Source: Nitrospira sp. ND1 (GTDB lineage Bacteria > Nitrospirota > Nitrospiria > Nitrospirales > Nitrospiraceae). Taken from it: a stretch of 64,000 bases of DNA. The stretch lies in assembly GCF_900170025.1 (NCBI RefSeq), contig NZ_FWEX01000006.1, positions 2,965,837 to 3,029,836 on the forward strand, read 5' to 3'. A model generated the notes under the pieces. That model was not told where the DNA came from and did no database searches. It saw nothing but the letters and a program-made list of their open reading frames with translations. Shown piece after piece: positions 8,559 to 17,314 of the stretch. The translations under genes and the position numbers were made by a program. Positions within the stretch are counted from its first letter, which is position 1. Every line of letters starts with the position of its first letter.

Positions 8559-9536
8559 ATGACATCGAAACAGGTCGTGCAGCCCACCTCCCCGTCCTCT
8601 ACCGCAATCGCTCCCCCGCAGGCGGTCGCTATAAAAGATTCGCCCGCTGTCGAACGCGCGCTCAACCGCAGCAAAATATATCTCTTGTTTTCATGGAGTT
8701 TGTTGTATCCTGAGGACGAGGAGTTCCTGGATTATCTCCAGTGTGGTGAATTCGTTGAAGATGGACGAGCCGCATTGGACGGATTGCGTCTCGCGCTCGA
8801 TGGCATCGGCGGTGATCGGGCCAGCCAGAAAATCGCCCTGATGAAAAAACAGTTCGACCAGATCGAGAAACTGGTTTCGGCTGAGTGTGTCAATTGGCAG
8901 ATCGGCGATCTTCAGACAGAGCATCGGCGGGTCTTCACCAATGTGATCACGCTGGATTGTCCGCCCTACGAAACACTGTTCGGTAACGATCACGTTTTTG
9001 CGCAGTCCCATGTGATGGGCGACATTGCAGGCTTCTACAAAGCCTTCGGCGTCGAGCTCTCAAAGGATGTGCACGAGCGTCTCGATCACCTGAGTGTCGA
9101 GCTCGAGTTCATGCATTTTCTGACCTACAAAGAATCCTATTCACGCTGCCACGATGGTATCGACAAGACCGAGATCGTGGTCGATGCGCAAAAGAAATTT
9201 ATCAAGAATCATATCGGCCGATGGGTGCCGTTGTTCTGCAGAATGTTGGCGAAGAAGTCGGATACGGGCTTATTCAAGCTTATTGCCGACTGTATGTCGG
9301 AGTGGATGGATTTTGAGGTCGCCTTCCTCGGAGTGACCGTGCAACCGTACTCTGAGGCGGACTATAGACCAGCTACCTTCAATGCTCCGGAAGGTCAAAC
9401 CTACGAGTGCGGGGCGCAGGACAAGGGGAATGAGCTCAGCATGTTGCTGAGTGAGGTCGGCGCTGAGTCCTTCATGGACCAACAGACGAAAGAGAAGGGC
9501 GGCGAGAAGAGCGAAGGCCCAGTCGGGACTGCGTAG
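8559..9536 (+). CDS. TorD/NarJ-family molybdoenzyme chaperone
   Basis: A 325-residue chaperone of the TorD/NarJ/DmsD family, which binds apo-molybdoenzymes and their Tat signal until the cofactor is inserted. Family hallmarks are KIYLLFSWSLLYPEDEEF near the N-terminus, the EHRRVF segment, PPYETLFG, and VHERLDHLSVELEFMHFL, the characteristic ERxDHLSVELEF block. The start at 8559 (MTSKQV) is chosen over the frame opening at 8511 because GAGGAG sits 10 nt upstream. It is longer than typical TorD (~200 residues), with a ~40-residue polar N-terminal extension and a C-terminal tail rich in Lys, Glu and Gly. It directly precedes an NxrC-like gene, so NxrA is the obvious client, though nxrA itself lies >20 kb away. 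Confidence 0.88.
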   Translation: MTSKQVVQPTSPSSTAIAPPQAVAIKDSPAVERALNRSKIYLLFSWSLLYPEDEEFLDYLQCGEFVEDGRAALDGLRLALDGIGGDRASQKIALMKKQFDQIEKLVSAECVNWQIGDLQTEHRRVFTNVITLDCPPYETLFGNDHVFAQSHVMGDIAGFYKAFGVELSKDVHERLDHLSVELEFMHFLTYKESYSRCHDGIDKTEIVVDAQKKFIKNHIGRWVPLFCRMLAKKSDTGLFKLIADCMSEWMDFEVAFLGVTVQPYSEADYRPATFNAPEGQTYECGAQDKGNELSMLLSEVGAESFMDQQTKEKGGEKSEGPVGTA

Positions 9537-9542
9537 GAGTTC

Positions 9543-9579
9543 TCGGTTTTCGGGCAGTGCAGTATTCGGTTTTCGGCAG
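9543..9579 (+). repeat. Short tandem direct repeat
   Basis: TCGGTTTTCGGGCAG (9543-9557) recurs as TCGGTTTTCGGCAG (9566-9579), 23 bp apart, in the 99-bp gap between the chaperone and nxrC. It is either an operator-like direct repeat or a remnant of a dispersed repeat. Confidence 0.4.
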
Positions 9580-9635
9580 ACGTTATACGTTCCCAGTTCT
9601 TTTTCTTATTAATCTTTCAGAGGAGGGCATACGCA

Positions 9636-10589
9636 ATGAGACTGGTGCAGACACGCAATAAGCGTTTGGTGTTTGGCATTCTGTTCTCTGCGCTGATCGT
9701 CGGCATTATGTTGACGATTGGGCAGGTGCCTCTCGCGGTCAGCCAACCGGTGACCATTCCCGTGAAGGCGATCAAGGGGGTAATCCCGATGGATGGTGCA
9801 AACCCCATCTGGGAAGGAGTGCCAGGTGTCATCATCCCATTGAGCGGCCAGACCATCACGACCCCGATGCACCCGAATATTTCGGTGAAGTCGGTGTTTG
9901 TGAAGGCGGTCAGCAATGGGAAGGATTTGGGGTTGCGCCTTGATTGGAGCGACCAGACCAAGAACGACACGGCAATCGGTCCGCAGGATTTCCGGGACCA
10001 GGCCGCCGTCATGTTCCCGGTCAACACCGCGGGAGCCCCGCCATTCCAGTGCATGGGCCAGTCAGGCGGGACGGTCAACATCTGGCGTTGGAACGCGGAG
10101 TGGCAGAAGGATCTCGGCAAGGATAGCGCTGGGATGTGGGACGTGGATGACCAATACCCTGGCATCTTCTGGGATTACTATTTCGAAGAGCCGGCTGGTG
10201 GAGTGACCTATCCGGATCGTATTGGCCGGAGCCTTGGCCCATTCAATTCCGGCATTTGGTCCGGTAACATCATGTCCGACCCGACCCTGCGCGTCAGCTC
10301 CGTCGAGGATTTGAATGCCAACGGGTTCAGCACCTTGACCACCCAGGCCCATCAGGATGTGATCGGCAATGGTGTGTGGGAGCCGTCCGGGTCCCTCAAG
10401 GGCGGTGGATACACCGGCCCGACCTGGCGTGTAGTCGTGAAGCGTTCGCTGGAGACCAGCGATGCCAACGACACCCAGTTCAAGGCAGGCGCTTCGGTGC
10501 CAATCGCCTTCGCAATCTGGGATGGTTCCAACATTGAACGAAACGGTATGAAAGCGCTCTCCACTTGGTTCACGCTGAAGTTGCCGTGA
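9636..10589 (+). CDS. nxrC: NxrC-like heme b subunit (ethylbenzene dehydrogenase gamma family)
   Basis: A 317-residue exported protein with a Sec-type signal (helix at about 8-28 ending near AVSQP). The body matches the heme b-binding gamma subunit family of ethylbenzene dehydrogenase, DMS dehydrogenase and NXR. Conserved blocks are LRLDWSDQTKND, FRDQAAVMFPV, PPFQCMGQSGGTVNIWRWNAEWQKD and SVEDLNANGFSTLTT. Candidate heme axial ligands are Met140 (QCMGQ) and Lys269 (VVVKRS), equivalent to the Met/Lys pair known in EbdC. It would take electrons from the NxrB Fe-S chain to cytochrome c. The ATG has GAGGAGG upstream. A strong terminator follows at 10658. The symbol is assigned by family; several NxrC candidates occur per Nitrospira genome. 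Confidence 0.82.
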   Translation: MRLVQTRNKRLVFGILFSALIVGIMLTIGQVPLAVSQPVTIPVKAIKGVIPMDGANPIWEGVPGVIIPLSGQTITTPMHPNISVKSVFVKAVSNGKDLGLRLDWSDQTKNDTAIGPQDFRDQAAVMFPVNTAGAPPFQCMGQSGGTVNIWRWNAEWQKDLGKDSAGMWDVDDQYPGIFWDYYFEEPAGGVTYPDRIGRSLGPFNSGIWSGNIMSDPTLRVSSVEDLNANGFSTLTTQAHQDVIGNGVWEPSGSLKGGGYTGPTWRVVVKRSLETSDANDTQFKAGASVPIAFAIWDGSNIERNGMKALSTWFTLKLP

Positions 10590-10657
10590 GCCTAGTGGCC
10601 TGAAGTGGCCAATCCTACTCCTGTGCCGGGTAGGAATCGTGTGGTGATTCGTAACAG

Positions 10658-10714
10658 GAAGGCCCCGAGTCGTTGCCAGAAATGGCAAAGTGATTCGGGG
10701 CCTTCGTGCGTTTT
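10658..10714 (+). terminator. Rho-independent-like terminator after nxrC
   Basis: A long two-part hairpin: GAAGGCCCCGA (10658-10668) pairs with TCGGGGCCTTC (10695-10705), and TTGCCA (10673-10678) pairs with TGGCAA (10683-10688) around a GAAA tetraloop. TTTT follows at 10711-10714. Confidence 0.65.
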
Positions 10715-10865
10715 GACGGAGAGTGCCTCAACTTCGGAGAGGCCTGAAATTTCTTGGCGTGCACAGGGTGGAGGGTTGCATTCGGACTGGAGCGGAGTGT
10801 ATATACCGATACGGTGCAACTCTTCTGAAAATACTGATTTTTCTGCTTAATATAAAGATAATCCT

Positions 10866-12647
10866 ATGAAAGTTTCACTCCTGTTTCCTCCTACGTGGCA
10901 CCCATCCCAACCGTACCTCAGCCTTCCATCACTCACCGGATTCCTCACCCAAGCCGGAGTCAAAAACGTCTCTCAACGTGACCTCGGCATTGAGTTGTTG
11001 GACAAGGTTTTGACGCAATCCTTTGCGCATGGGCTCTACCAGCAGTTGGTGGACAAACAGCAAGGTCTGGAGCGAGAGCGAACCGGTGAGAGGGGGCCCG
11101 GGAGCGCAGAGCAACTTGCTCGCGTGATTGAGTCGCTTGACCGGTTTCCCTATTTGTTTGAGCGAATCGAACTGGCAAAAGAGACGCTGCGAGGTGAAGG
11201 GTTCTACGATATTGAGGCCTATCGCAATAGTCTCTTTCTGATCGATAAATGGCTTGAGGTTCTCTCCTCGCTATACTTTCCGACGCGAATGACAGTGGTC
11301 GATAACCAATTCGGCGACTATTCGATCTACTCCTCAAAAGATCTGATCAAGGCCATTCGTGACGAAGGGCAGAATCCCTATATTAGTCTCTTCCGCGAGC
11401 ACGTGTTGCCTTCGCTCCTCACTGATCGTCCGGATCTGGTCGGTGTCTCGATTACAGCGACCTCGCAAATTATTCCAGGCCTCACGCTCTGTCGCCTGAT
11501 CAAGGAGCATGCTCCGGAGCTACACGTGACGGTCGGAGGAAGTATCTTCACCCGGTTGGTTGATAATCTGCGCCGCTGTCCGTGGCTCTTCGATCTCGTC
11601 GATGATTTCGTCGTGTTTGAAGGTGAAACAGCCTTGCTGGAGTTGGTGAATCAGATGGATGGCAAGCGGGATTTCAGTAAGGTCCCGAATCTGATTTATC
11701 GTCAGAACGGTAAGATTACGGTCAATCAGCCCTTTTACTCTGAGAATATCAACCAGCTCACAGCGCCGAACTACGATGGCTTTCCGCTGGATCTGTATTT
11801 GTCCCCCGAGCCTGTCCTGCCGGTACAATTTTCACGAGGCTGCTACTACAAAGATTGCGCGTTCTGCGCCCTCACGCTGGATCACCAGAATTTCCGGCAG
11901 CGTGATCCGGGGAAGACGGTGGACGATTTGGTCTGGTTGAAAGAGCGCTATGGAGCGCAGTCCTTTTTCTTCACCGACGAATGTTTCGCCCTCTCTCCCA
12001 CCAAGCGTTTGTGCCAGCAGATGATCGATCGGCAAGTGAATGTGAAGTGGACCTGCGAGTTGCGTTTCGAGAAGAACCTCACGCGTGAATTGCTTGGCCA
12101 GATGAGGGACGCCGGCTGTTTGAAAATTGTGTTCGGCCTGGAGTCGTTCAATCAGCGAGTCATGGACTTTATGAAAAAAGGGATCAAGCAGGAGTCCGTG
12201 CGCCGGATCGTCGATGACTGCGTCGATCTTGGGATTGCCGTGCACTGCTACGTGATCGTCGGGTTCCCCACGGAAAAGGAAGAGGAAGCCCTCGATACGA
12301 TGAACTTCGTGGTGGGGAATAAGAAGCTCCACGAGTCCTACGGGTTCTCCTGTCAGCCCTGCTTGTTCGACCTGGAAAAAGAGGCGCCGATCATGAGTGA
12401 TCCGGGCAGTTACGGCATCCGTCGGATCATGCGGCCGGCGACCGAAGACCTGAGCCTGGGCTTCTTTTACGAAGTGCAGGAGGGCATGACCCCTGCTCAG
12501 GCCGAGCAACTCTATCAACAGGTTTACGAAAAAATCAGCGAAGTCGTGTGCGAATTGCCGTTTAACTATTCTATGGCCGACGGGCTGCTCTATATCGCTC
12601 GGGCCAAGTCGCAAGCGTTGCAGGTACCACAGCCGACCGGCTCTTAG
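10866..12647 (+). CDS. B12-binding-domain radical SAM protein
   Basis: A 593-residue protein with an N-terminal cobalamin-binding-like domain (about 175-275, with DLVGVSITATSQIIPG and HVTVGGSIF) and a radical SAM core. The cluster motif is RGCYYKDCAFCAL at about 322-331, a CX4CX2C spacing rather than the textbook CX3CX2C; that spacing is seen in part of the B12-radical SAM group. The core continues with FFFTDECFALSP, KWTCELRFEKNL and KIVFGLESFNQRVMDFMKKG, all typical. The protein is cytoplasmic, substrate unknown. No Shine-Dalgarno is obvious before the ATG at 10866; the AT-rich stretch at 10825-10862 may hold the promoter. It stands between nxrC and the TatA cluster, so a link to NXR maturation is possible but unproven. 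Confidence 0.85.
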   Translation: MKVSLLFPPTWHPSQPYLSLPSLTGFLTQAGVKNVSQRDLGIELLDKVLTQSFAHGLYQQLVDKQQGLERERTGERGPGSAEQLARVIESLDRFPYLFERIELAKETLRGEGFYDIEAYRNSLFLIDKWLEVLSSLYFPTRMTVVDNQFGDYSIYSSKDLIKAIRDEGQNPYISLFREHVLPSLLTDRPDLVGVSITATSQIIPGLTLCRLIKEHAPELHVTVGGSIFTRLVDNLRRCPWLFDLVDDFVVFEGETALLELVNQMDGKRDFSKVPNLIYRQNGKITVNQPFYSENINQLTAPNYDGFPLDLYLSPEPVLPVQFSRGCYYKDCAFCALTLDHQNFRQRDPGKTVDDLVWLKERYGAQSFFFTDECFALSPTKRLCQQMIDRQVNVKWTCELRFEKNLTRELLGQMRDAGCLKIVFGLESFNQRVMDFMKKGIKQESVRRIVDDCVDLGIAVHCYVIVGFPTEKEEEALDTMNFVVGNKKLHESYGFSCQPCLFDLEKEAPIMSDPGSYGIRRIMRPATEDLSLGFFYEVQEGMTPAQAEQLYQQVYEKISEVVCELPFNYSMADGLLYIARAKSQALQVPQPTGS

Positions 12648-12736
12648 CGTTCGTGCGGTCATCAGGGCAGGCTCCTGCCGCGTTGACCGGTTGTGGTCAG
12701 AGGATTATCATCAACGTTTTGCACAGGGGGCTGGAG

Positions 12737-13858
12737 ATGTCTGCTGTAGCCACCGCCGTTGAACGGTCAACCGGGCGGGTCGAAGATCAGGGACTGTTGT
12801 TCGAATACACCATCAAGCTGGTGTTGTTCGTCGGATTTTTCGAACTCGTCCTCTATCGCCTGGTATCCCGACTCGGCATGCATATCAGCAAGATTGCGGC
12901 CCAGCATGAGTGGGTCGGAACGATCTTCCAGTTGCTGACGTCTGTCGGCTTCGCCTTGCTGAATGTCGTCGCGATTTTTGTATTTCTGGCCCTGGTGGTT
13001 CTGCTGGTGAACAGGGCTCGCGCCAAGGGCATCACGGGGTTTAATGTCGTCACTATTCCCAGCGTGGCCCTCCTGTTGATCCTCACGGTGTCCTTTCTGA
13101 TTGTCCCGCCGGCCATGCTGGGCTCCATCGCCTACAATGTCGTGACCCTCATTGCACTCACCGCGCTGATGCTGGAGTATCTCTCCCAGCAGCAGGAGTG
13201 GTCGAAGCGAGTGATGGGCGCGGTCTATTACTTCGGCATTTCCGGATGGCTCTATTATCAAATTTTCTCCACCGCCTATGGGTGGATGGGGGTGATTGCC
13301 GCACCGCCATTTGTGTATGAAGCCAATCGTCTCGGCGAAGCGCTGATGGTGCTTGCCAGCATCCTGGTGTTCTGGGCCTATGGGCGCGGGGTGTCGTTCC
13401 GTACCAGGAATCGACAGCAGCGCCGGCGCGCGATCTGGTTCAGCGCCGTCTCGGCGGTGGTGTTCTTTGGCTTACTGTTTATGGATTATTTCCTGGGGCT
13501 CTACAACCCGGTGTTGGCCCATTCCATCCGGAAAGCCGGGGAGGGGATCAGCTGGATCTTTCAGATGGGCATGGGGTATACCTTTTACCTGCCCTTTGCC
13601 TTTTATGTCGCGGGGCTGCTCTGTTGGTCGTACACCGTAATCAGGCTCGTGACGATGGGGCGTCTTGCGGGATACGGCCTGGCGTTGATGTTTATTGCGG
13701 GCTATGCATTGCTCTTTTCCAGTTTGACCCTGATGGTGGTGCTCGGGGTGATGCTGATGACGCTTGATCGTCCCAAAGGTGCGGTGACGGAACAGGCGGC
13801 GGTGACCAGGCCACCCCTCGTCGGCACGCAGGAATCTCTCGTTGGTGGACAAATTTAA
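12737..13858 (+). CDS. Polytopic membrane protein of unknown function
   Basis: A 373-residue integral membrane protein with about ten hydrophobic helices, for example LVLFVGFFELVLYRLV, LNVVAIFVFLALVVLLV, VALLLILTVSFLIVP, AVVFFGLLFMDYFLGLY and LALMFIAGYALLFSSL. I do not recognise a family; no transport motif, heme ligand pattern or catalytic site is obvious. The start at 12737 is preferred over the frame opening at 12653 because of the GGGGCTGGAG just upstream and because it removes a non-hydrophobic leader. The ~90-bp gap from the radical SAM gene and 33-bp gap to the TPR gene suggest one transcription unit through TatA and the NHL protein. Confidence 0.7.
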   Translation: MSAVATAVERSTGRVEDQGLLFEYTIKLVLFVGFFELVLYRLVSRLGMHISKIAAQHEWVGTIFQLLTSVGFALLNVVAIFVFLALVVLLVNRARAKGITGFNVVTIPSVALLLILTVSFLIVPPAMLGSIAYNVVTLIALTALMLEYLSQQQEWSKRVMGAVYYFGISGWLYYQIFSTAYGWMGVIAAPPFVYEANRLGEALMVLASILVFWAYGRGVSFRTRNRQQRRRAIWFSAVSAVVFFGLLFMDYFLGLYNPVLAHSIRKAGEGISWIFQMGMGYTFYLPFAFYVAGLLCWSYTVIRLVTMGRLAGYGLALMFIAGYALLFSSLTLMVVLGVMLMTLDRPKGAVTEQAAVTRPPLVGTQESLVGGQI

Positions 13859-13891
13859 TCTTATGAGTCACCCAGATTAGGATACGTTGTT

Positions 13892-14704
13892 ATGGATGAA
13901 CAGACACAGGCAAGCGGAGCAGAGCAGGGGAGTGCGGCGGTGGATCCCGGCGATCAACCGTTGAGCCCCGACGAAGAAATTGCGGAGATTGAAAAGTTGC
14001 TCGGTGCCGAGCCCGATGATTTTCAGGCACGGTGCAGGCTTGGGGAACTGTATTTTAGCAAAGGCCGGCTCGACGACGCACTCACCGAAGTGAAAAAATC
14101 GATCGAGATGGCGGAGGGGCTCCGGACCGAGATGAACCGGTCGCTCGCGATGTACTACTCCAACCTCGGGACCATCTATGCCACCAAGGGTATGATCGAC
14201 GAGGCTGAAGCGGAATTCAAGCGCGCGCTCGATGTGCATGCCTACGATGTGCTTGCCCTGTTCAATCTGGGCCGCGTGCAGGCGGACAAACGAAAGTACA
14301 TGGAGTCGAAGAATTACTACGAGCGGCTTGTCGAGATCACGCCGGATGATCCGATGGCATGGTACAATCTCGCCGGTGTGTACGTGGAACTCGACAATCC
14401 ACAGGTCTCCGATTACAACACGATGGACATGGCAATCCAGTGTTATCTTCGTGTTCTGGAGTTGGATCCGAAGCATCTGGAGGCGAGCTTCAAACTGATG
14501 GAAATCGCCCTCAATCATCGGAAGACGGATTTGGCGATCAAGGTCATGGAGAGCGCGGTGGAGCACAGCCCGGACGAGCCCCTCGCCTACTACAACTTGA
14601 TCAGCGTCTACGACAAGTGCAAGATGTTCGAGCAGGCCGAACAGGCTCGCCAGCGCTTGAAAGAACGATTCGCGAAGAAAGCCAAAGAGGGAGCCGCATC
14701 CTGA
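13892..14704 (+). CDS. TPR-repeat protein
   Basis: A 270-residue soluble protein made mostly of tetratricopeptide repeats from about residue 45 onward (for example LGELYFSKGRLDDALTEVKKSI, YYSNLGTIYATKGMIDEAEAEFKRAL and YYNLISVYDKCKMFEQAEQARQRL). The first 40 residues are acidic and disordered-looking. There is no signal peptide, so it is probably cytoplasmic and acts as a protein-protein scaffold. It is 24 bp upstream of tatA and probably co-transcribed with it, which makes a role as an assembly factor for Tat-exported or membrane complexes plausible. Confidence 0.82.
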   Translation: MDEQTQASGAEQGSAAVDPGDQPLSPDEEIAEIEKLLGAEPDDFQARCRLGELYFSKGRLDDALTEVKKSIEMAEGLRTEMNRSLAMYYSNLGTIYATKGMIDEAEAEFKRALDVHAYDVLALFNLGRVQADKRKYMESKNYYERLVEITPDDPMAWYNLAGVYVELDNPQVSDYNTMDMAIQCYLRVLELDPKHLEASFKLMEIALNHRKTDLAIKVMESAVEHSPDEPLAYYNLISVYDKCKMFEQAEQARQRLKERFAKKAKEGAAS

Positions 14705-14728
14705 ACATGTGAGCAAAGGAGACACACC

Positions 14729-15022
14729 ATGTTTGGCAGTCTTGGTTTTACAGAGTTGATCCTGATCCTGTTTATTGTGCTGATTATTTTCGGGGCAGGG
14801 AAGTTGCCGCAGCTTGGCGAGGGGATCGGCAAAGCGATCAAGGGCTTCAAGAAATCCGTTCATGAGGCGGATGCGATCGAGGCTGAAGCCCAGGCGCAAG
14901 CGCAGGCTCAACAGGCCGAACCGGTTCAGGCTCAGGCTATTCAGGCCCCGCCGCCGGTGGCAATGTCCACGCCTGTCGTTGAGCAGCCGGTCGCCGCAGC
15001 GCCCCCGGCCGCGCGCGCGTAG
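14729..15022 (+). CDS. tatA: TatA/TatE family twin-arginine translocase protein
   Basis: A 97-residue protein with the TatA layout: a short N-terminal membrane helix ([16 protein letters not shown]), the conserved hinge and start of the amphipathic helix ([22 protein letters not shown]), then a Gln/Ala/Pro-rich tail. AAGGAG precedes the ATG. No TatB or TatC is in the window, so it is either the general TatA displaced from tatC or an additional copy. Its place among NXR-associated genes fits, because NxrA carries a classic twin-arginine signal and is exported folded with its cofactors. Confidence 0.92.
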   Translation: MFGSLGFTELILILFIVLIIFGAGKLPQLGEGIGKAIKGFKKSVHEADAIEAEAQAQAQAQQAEPVQAQAIQAPPPVAMSTPVVEQPVAAAPPAARA

Positions 15023-15068
15023 CATCCTTCGACACAATGGGCCCAGCACAGAACGGATTGACACAGTT

Positions 15069-16322
15069 ATGGAAACGGACGTTCAATTAGCGGTCGGATA
15101 CATTGAAACCTTTGCCGGAAACGGGAAGGCGCGAAGCACGGGGGACGGCAAGCGCGCTGTGAAAGCAGGCATTCCGCTGCCGCACCACGTCGCGCTGGAT
15201 CGGGACGAGCGCTGGCTGTATTTCGCCGAATCAGGCAGCGACCGGGTTCGTCGCGTCAATCTTGCGGAGGGTACCGTCCATAATTTTGCCGGGATCGGTG
15301 AGACCTGCTACAGCGGCGACGAAGGGCCTTGCGGAGAAGCCGGACTGTATCTGCCGCTGGACGTCGCCTGTGACTCTCGTAACGATCTTTATGTTTGTGA
15401 TTCCGGCAGTAACCGGATTCGAAAAATCGATCGTGAAACCGGAATTATCACCACGGTCGTGGGCACCGGTGAACATGGGTTTAATGGTGATGGCCCGGCG
15501 TTGGAAGTGAATTTGACCTGGCCCGCGGCGATCGCCTTCGACGCGGACGATGTGATGTATATCGCCGACACGCAGGCGCACCGGATTCGTCGGTACGACT
15601 CGCGAACCGGCCTGGTGGAAACCATCGCGGGAAGCTGGACCGCGGAAGACGAAGCCCGGGAGCAGCCATTGGTGGCGCGCAACCTGGTGGTGTTGTCCGG
15701 CGATGCGATCGGCATCGACTTCAGTGACGACAACGGGTGGCTGATGCCGGTCTGTTCGGATGGGCTCAGTTTGTCGATGTACCTCGATGACGGACATCCG
15801 GCCATGGAGGCGCGGCTGTACGATATCGTCGGTATCGCCGTCGACAATGCCGGTGATGTGTATGTTGTCGACAAAGGCAGTAATCGAGTGCGCAAGATCG
15901 ATCATAAGACCGGGCTGATTTCCACCCTCGCCGGTGTGTGCCGGTATGGATACGATGGAGACGGGAAGCCGGCGGCGAAGTCGATGTTGCACGCGCCGGA
16001 AGCCATTGTCTTCGATCAACACAATCATGCCTATATCTCTGACACCGGCAACCATCGGGTACGGAAGGTGGATGCGGACACGGGCTTCATCAGCACGGTG
16101 GCCGGTAACGGTGACAGCGGGTACGATGATAAGAACATGGGTGGCTGTGGCGCGGCGCGGTTTGTCGCCAAAGATGCCGCCGGCGCGCTTAAGCATGGTG
16201 ATGGTCTGCTCGCCGTCGAGGCCGTGGTCAATTCTCCGGTGGGGCTGACGCTCGACACGCAGGGGTACTTGTATATCTGTGAGCGGGGTGAAAATAAGAT
16301 TCGTCGCGCCAAGCTGTGGTAA
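15069..16322 (+). CDS. NHL-repeat beta-propeller protein
   Basis: A 417-residue protein with NHL repeats: repeated units of the type GVCRYGYDGDGKPAAKSMLHAPEAIVFD, NHRVRKVDADTGFISTVAGNG and SNRIRKIDRETGIITTVVGTG, with the G(Y/F)(N/D)GDG and LxxPxGLxxD signatures. These form a six-bladed or similar propeller used for protein or ligand binding. The frame is open back to 14814 but that part overlaps tatA in another frame; the ATG at 15069 gives a normal start. No signal peptide is seen. It ends the unit starting at the membrane protein gene; a terminator follows at 16343. The function in NXR biology is unknown. Confidence 0.82.
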   Translation: METDVQLAVGYIETFAGNGKARSTGDGKRAVKAGIPLPHHVALDRDERWLYFAESGSDRVRRVNLAEGTVHNFAGIGETCYSGDEGPCGEAGLYLPLDVACDSRNDLYVCDSGSNRIRKIDRETGIITTVVGTGEHGFNGDGPALEVNLTWPAAIAFDADDVMYIADTQAHRIRRYDSRTGLVETIAGSWTAEDEAREQPLVARNLVVLSGDAIGIDFSDDNGWLMPVCSDGLSLSMYLDDGHPAMEARLYDIVGIAVDNAGDVYVVDKGSNRVRKIDHKTGLISTLAGVCRYGYDGDGKPAAKSMLHAPEAIVFDQHNHAYISDTGNHRVRKVDADTGFISTVAGNGDSGYDDKNMGGCGAARFVAKDAAGALKHGDGLLAVEAVVNSPVGLTLDTQGYLYICERGENKIRRAKLW

Positions 16323-16342
16323 TTTGGGGAACGGATTCAGCG

Positions 16343-16373
16343 TCCCGCGCACATAGCGGGTGCGGGAGTTTTT
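16343..16373 (+). terminator. Terminator after the NHL gene
   Basis: TCCCGC (16343-16348) pairs with GCGGGA (16362-16367), with a further GCGGG at 16356-16360 offering an alternative pairing. GTTTTTA follows immediately. It separates the TPR/TatA/NHL unit from the second NxrC-like gene. Confidence 0.5.
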
Positions 16374-16397
16374 ACGGTTAGCGGATTGCGTCGGGAC

Positions 16398-17240
16398 ATG
16401 AGGCGAATGACATCGGTTCACACATCCCGCACTCGGTTACTGACACTTCTCTCCAGCCTGTTCGTTCTCGCCCTCATTCTGGGCGGTCTCGGTATCCCCA
16501 TCGTCAGTTCAGAAGGCATGATCATCCGTGCACAGGCCCTCTCGGGAGACATCCCGACCGCGCCCGAAGATCCCCTCTGGCAAAAAATTTCGCCCATGAC
16601 CTTGCCATTGAGCGGCCAGGTGATCACCCGGCCGGTGTGGCCGGAGCCGACGGCCCATGCGTTGGCAGTCCGCGCCGTGCACAACGGAACCGACATCGCC
16701 TTCTTATTGGAATGGCAGGACAATACGAAAAACGATCGCTTGACGCCTGGCACCTTCCGTGACGGTGTTGCGCTGGGATTGCCGCTCGGCGATGCGCCGG
16801 CATTTTTCTGTATGGGTCAGCTCGATCATTACATCAATATTTGGCATTGGAAAGCCGATTGGCAGAGCGACATCGACCGGCGTGCTTCCAGGACCACGGA
16901 AAAAGACAAGGCGGCCAGTGGTGAACCCCGGCGCTTTGAGGTCATTCCTCGGCGGGCGTCCTCGGTGGAAGATTTGATCGGCGGCGGGTTCAGCACCCTG
17001 ACCACCAAGGAGAAGCAGGGGCGCGTGCAGGGAAAAGCGACCTGGAAAGACGGCACGTGGCGAGTCGTGATGCGTCGGCCGCTGTCGAGTGAAGAGCAGG
17101 AGAATGAAGCGAAGCTGATTCCGGGTCGTATTCAGGCCGTGTCTTTTGCCGTGTGGAACGGCGAGAACAAAGAGCGTAACGGACAGAAAGCCATTGCCCC
17201 CTGGTTTCAACTCGCGCTGGATCCGACCACAAAGACGTAA
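16398..17240 (+). CDS. Second NxrC-like heme b subunit with altered ligand region
   Basis: A 280-residue exported paralogue of the NxrC-like protein at 9636. It has an N-terminal signal anchor (LLTLLSSLFVLALILGGLGIP) and the same blocks: LPLSGQVITRPVWP, LLEWQDNTKND, TFRDGVALGLP, FFCMGQLDHYINIWHWKADWQ and SVEDLIGGGFSTLTTK. Met139 of CMGQ is kept, but where the other copy has VVVKRS this one has VVMRRP: the candidate heme-ligand Lys is replaced by Arg226, preceded by Met225. The start is uncertain among TTG 16386, ATG 16398 and ATG 16407. It heads a unit with the PDZ protein and two pentaheme cytochromes. Either heme b ligation differs, shifting the potential, or heme is not bound. Confidence 0.75.
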   Translation: MRRMTSVHTSRTRLLTLLSSLFVLALILGGLGIPIVSSEGMIIRAQALSGDIPTAPEDPLWQKISPMTLPLSGQVITRPVWPEPTAHALAVRAVHNGTDIAFLLEWQDNTKNDRLTPGTFRDGVALGLPLGDAPAFFCMGQLDHYINIWHWKADWQSDIDRRASRTTEKDKAASGEPRRFEVIPRRASSVEDLIGGGFSTLTTKEKQGRVQGKATWKDGTWRVVMRRPLSSEEQENEAKLIPGRIQAVSFAVWNGENKERNGQKAIAPWFQLALDPTTKT

Positions 17241-17314
17241 TTCTTCCTGGTAGGATATGACTGTCGGCAGGACGTGCCGGTTCCGGTTCAACCTGTGCGG
17301 ATGAGGCGAACCCG

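Noticed and set aside
13877..15064. 395-codon minus-strand open frame opposite the TPR and tatA genes
   Set aside because: It spans two real plus-strand genes, with low-complexity Arg/Leu/Gly sequence at its N-terminus.
15231..16421. 396-codon minus-strand open frame opposite the NHL gene
   Set aside because: It is a repetitive shadow of the NHL repeats on the other strand.
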